A stretch of DNA of 64,000 nt from Alphaproteobacteria bacterium. GTDB taxonomy: Bacteria > Pseudomonadota > Alphaproteobacteria > Rhizobiales > Rhizobiaceae. Made by a program: the position numbers and the translations under genes. The stretch spans positions 1,240,001-1,304,000 of the forward strand of contig JANSYK010000001.1 of the NCBI GenBank assembly GCA_024742485.1. Direction: 5' to 3'. Below are positions 63,471 through 64,000 of this stretch, piece by piece; the first letter of the stretch is position 1, and every line of letters begins with the position of its first letter. Under the pieces are notes generated by a model. That model worked only from the letters and a program-made list of their open reading frames with translations. It made no database searches and was not told where the DNA came from.

Positions 63471-64000
63471 CTACATGCCTTCGGAACCACGATTGAGGGC
63501 AGCAACCCCGGTACGGCAGACTTCCACCAGCCCCAGCGGACGCATGATGGCAATAAACTGCTCGATTTTCGAAACGCGACCGGTGATCTCGAAGATGAAG
63601 TGCTCGGTATTGGCATCGATCACTTGAGCGCGAAATGCATCGGCGAGGCGCAGCGCTTCGACACGGTGGTCACCATCACCCTTGACCTTCACCAGGGCCA
63701 GTTCCCGCTCCAGCGGCTTCTCGTGACCGCGCTCCCGCGACCGCAAGGACAAATCGACGACCATGTGCACCGGTACGATCCGCTCCAGTTGGTGCTTGAT
63801 CTGCTCCAGAACATGCGGCGTGCCACGCGTCACGATCGTGATCCTGGAGATGTGTGCTTCGTGTTCCGTCTCGGAGACCGTCAGGCTCTCGATATTGTAG
63901 CCGCGCCCCGAAAACAGACCGATGACACGGGCCAGCGCGCCGGGTTCGTTATCACAGACAACAGAGAGCGTTCGCGCCTCGAGTTGTTCGGTTTCCTTGG
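63471..64000 (-). CDS. ilvN: Acetolactate synthase small subunit (5' end cut by window edge)
   Basis: The frame is open to the right edge, with 176 codons visible. It carries the ACT domain that gives valine feedback control: LSVVCDNEPGALARVIGLFSGRGYNIESLTVS, then HISRITIVTRGTPHVLEQIKHQLERIVPVHMVVDL. The C-terminal domain includes ELALVKVKGDGD and FEITGRVSKIEQFIAIMRPLGLVEVCRTGVAALNRG. It is the regulatory subunit that joins the large subunit IlvB/IlvI to form acetolactate from pyruvate. Only the first few residues should lie outside the window. ilvC lies about 6.6 kb downstream on the same strand. Confidence 0.94.
   Translation of the reverse strand, partial: KETEQLEARTLSVVCDNEPGALARVIGLFSGRGYNIESLTVSETEHEAHISRITIVTRGTPHVLEQIKHQLERIVPVHMVVDLSLRSRERGHEKPLERELALVKVKGDGDHRVEALRLADAFRAQVIDANTEHFIFEITGRVSKIEQFIAIMRPLGLVEVCRTGVAALNRGSEGM

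Overview
The window looks like a chromosomal segment of an alphaproteobacterium of the order Hyphomicrobiales (Rhizobiales). The grounds are a BA14K-like surface protein, a DUF3772-type MscS channel, the mix of Liv-type and ribose-type ABC transporters with a SorC regulator, and a moderately high GC content. The genus cannot be assigned from sequence alone. I found no insertion sequence, prophage, CRISPR array or rRNA. There is one tRNA gene, tRNA-Lys(CTT).

Layout. 1-7 kb: a HAD-UbiA prenyltransferase fusion cut by the left edge, a membrane GGDEF-EAL protein, a large MscS channel and a DUF924 protein. 7.4-20.4 kb: one long minus-strand block. Read in the direction of transcription it is acyl-CoA synthetase, LivG, LivH, LivM, binding protein, LivF, then a TetR regulator, isovaleryl-CoA dehydrogenase and both methylcrotonyl-CoA carboxylase subunits. 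The acyl-CoA synthetase and the TetR gene are each preceded, about 90 nt upstream, by a palindrome of the form TGAAC-N4-GTTC, which suggests one regulator for branched-chain substrate uptake, activation and leucine breakdown. 20.6-25.8 kb: FAH-family enzyme, creatininase-family enzyme, GST and a P-type H+-ATPase.

25.9-39.9 kb: a carbohydrate or polyol locus. A ribose-type ABC transporter is divergent from an FGGY kinase, a PfkB kinase and a SorC-family regulator. Then come a molybdenum oxidoreductase and a bifunctional class II aldolase/short-chain dehydrogenase, which is divergent from a D-2-hydroxyacid dehydrogenase. TGTCAA half-sites occur in both divergent promoter regions and are candidate SorC operators. 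The substrate is unknown and no isomerase is seen.

40-55 kb: scattered single genes: LprI-like protein, class III adenylate cyclase, divergent M28 and M20 peptidases, VOC protein, MFS transporter, an inverse autotransporter with a beta-helix passenger, tRNA-Lys, PhzF-like protein, an endonuclease/exonuclease/phosphatase protein, BA14K protein and an ECF sigma factor with a Cys cluster. A diverged 100-nt intergenic repeat occurs twice here (46051-46150 and 52278-52377).

55-64 kb: ilvC with a TetR gene, pdxJ, a STAS-like protein, a RecD-like helicase, a thioesterase, a cobalt-type nitrile hydratase operon (alpha, beta, accessory), a LysE exporter and the 3' part of ilvN cut by the right edge. 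Several start codons were moved inward from the longest open frame on the basis of Shine-Dalgarno sequences, signal peptides or gene overlaps; each case is noted.
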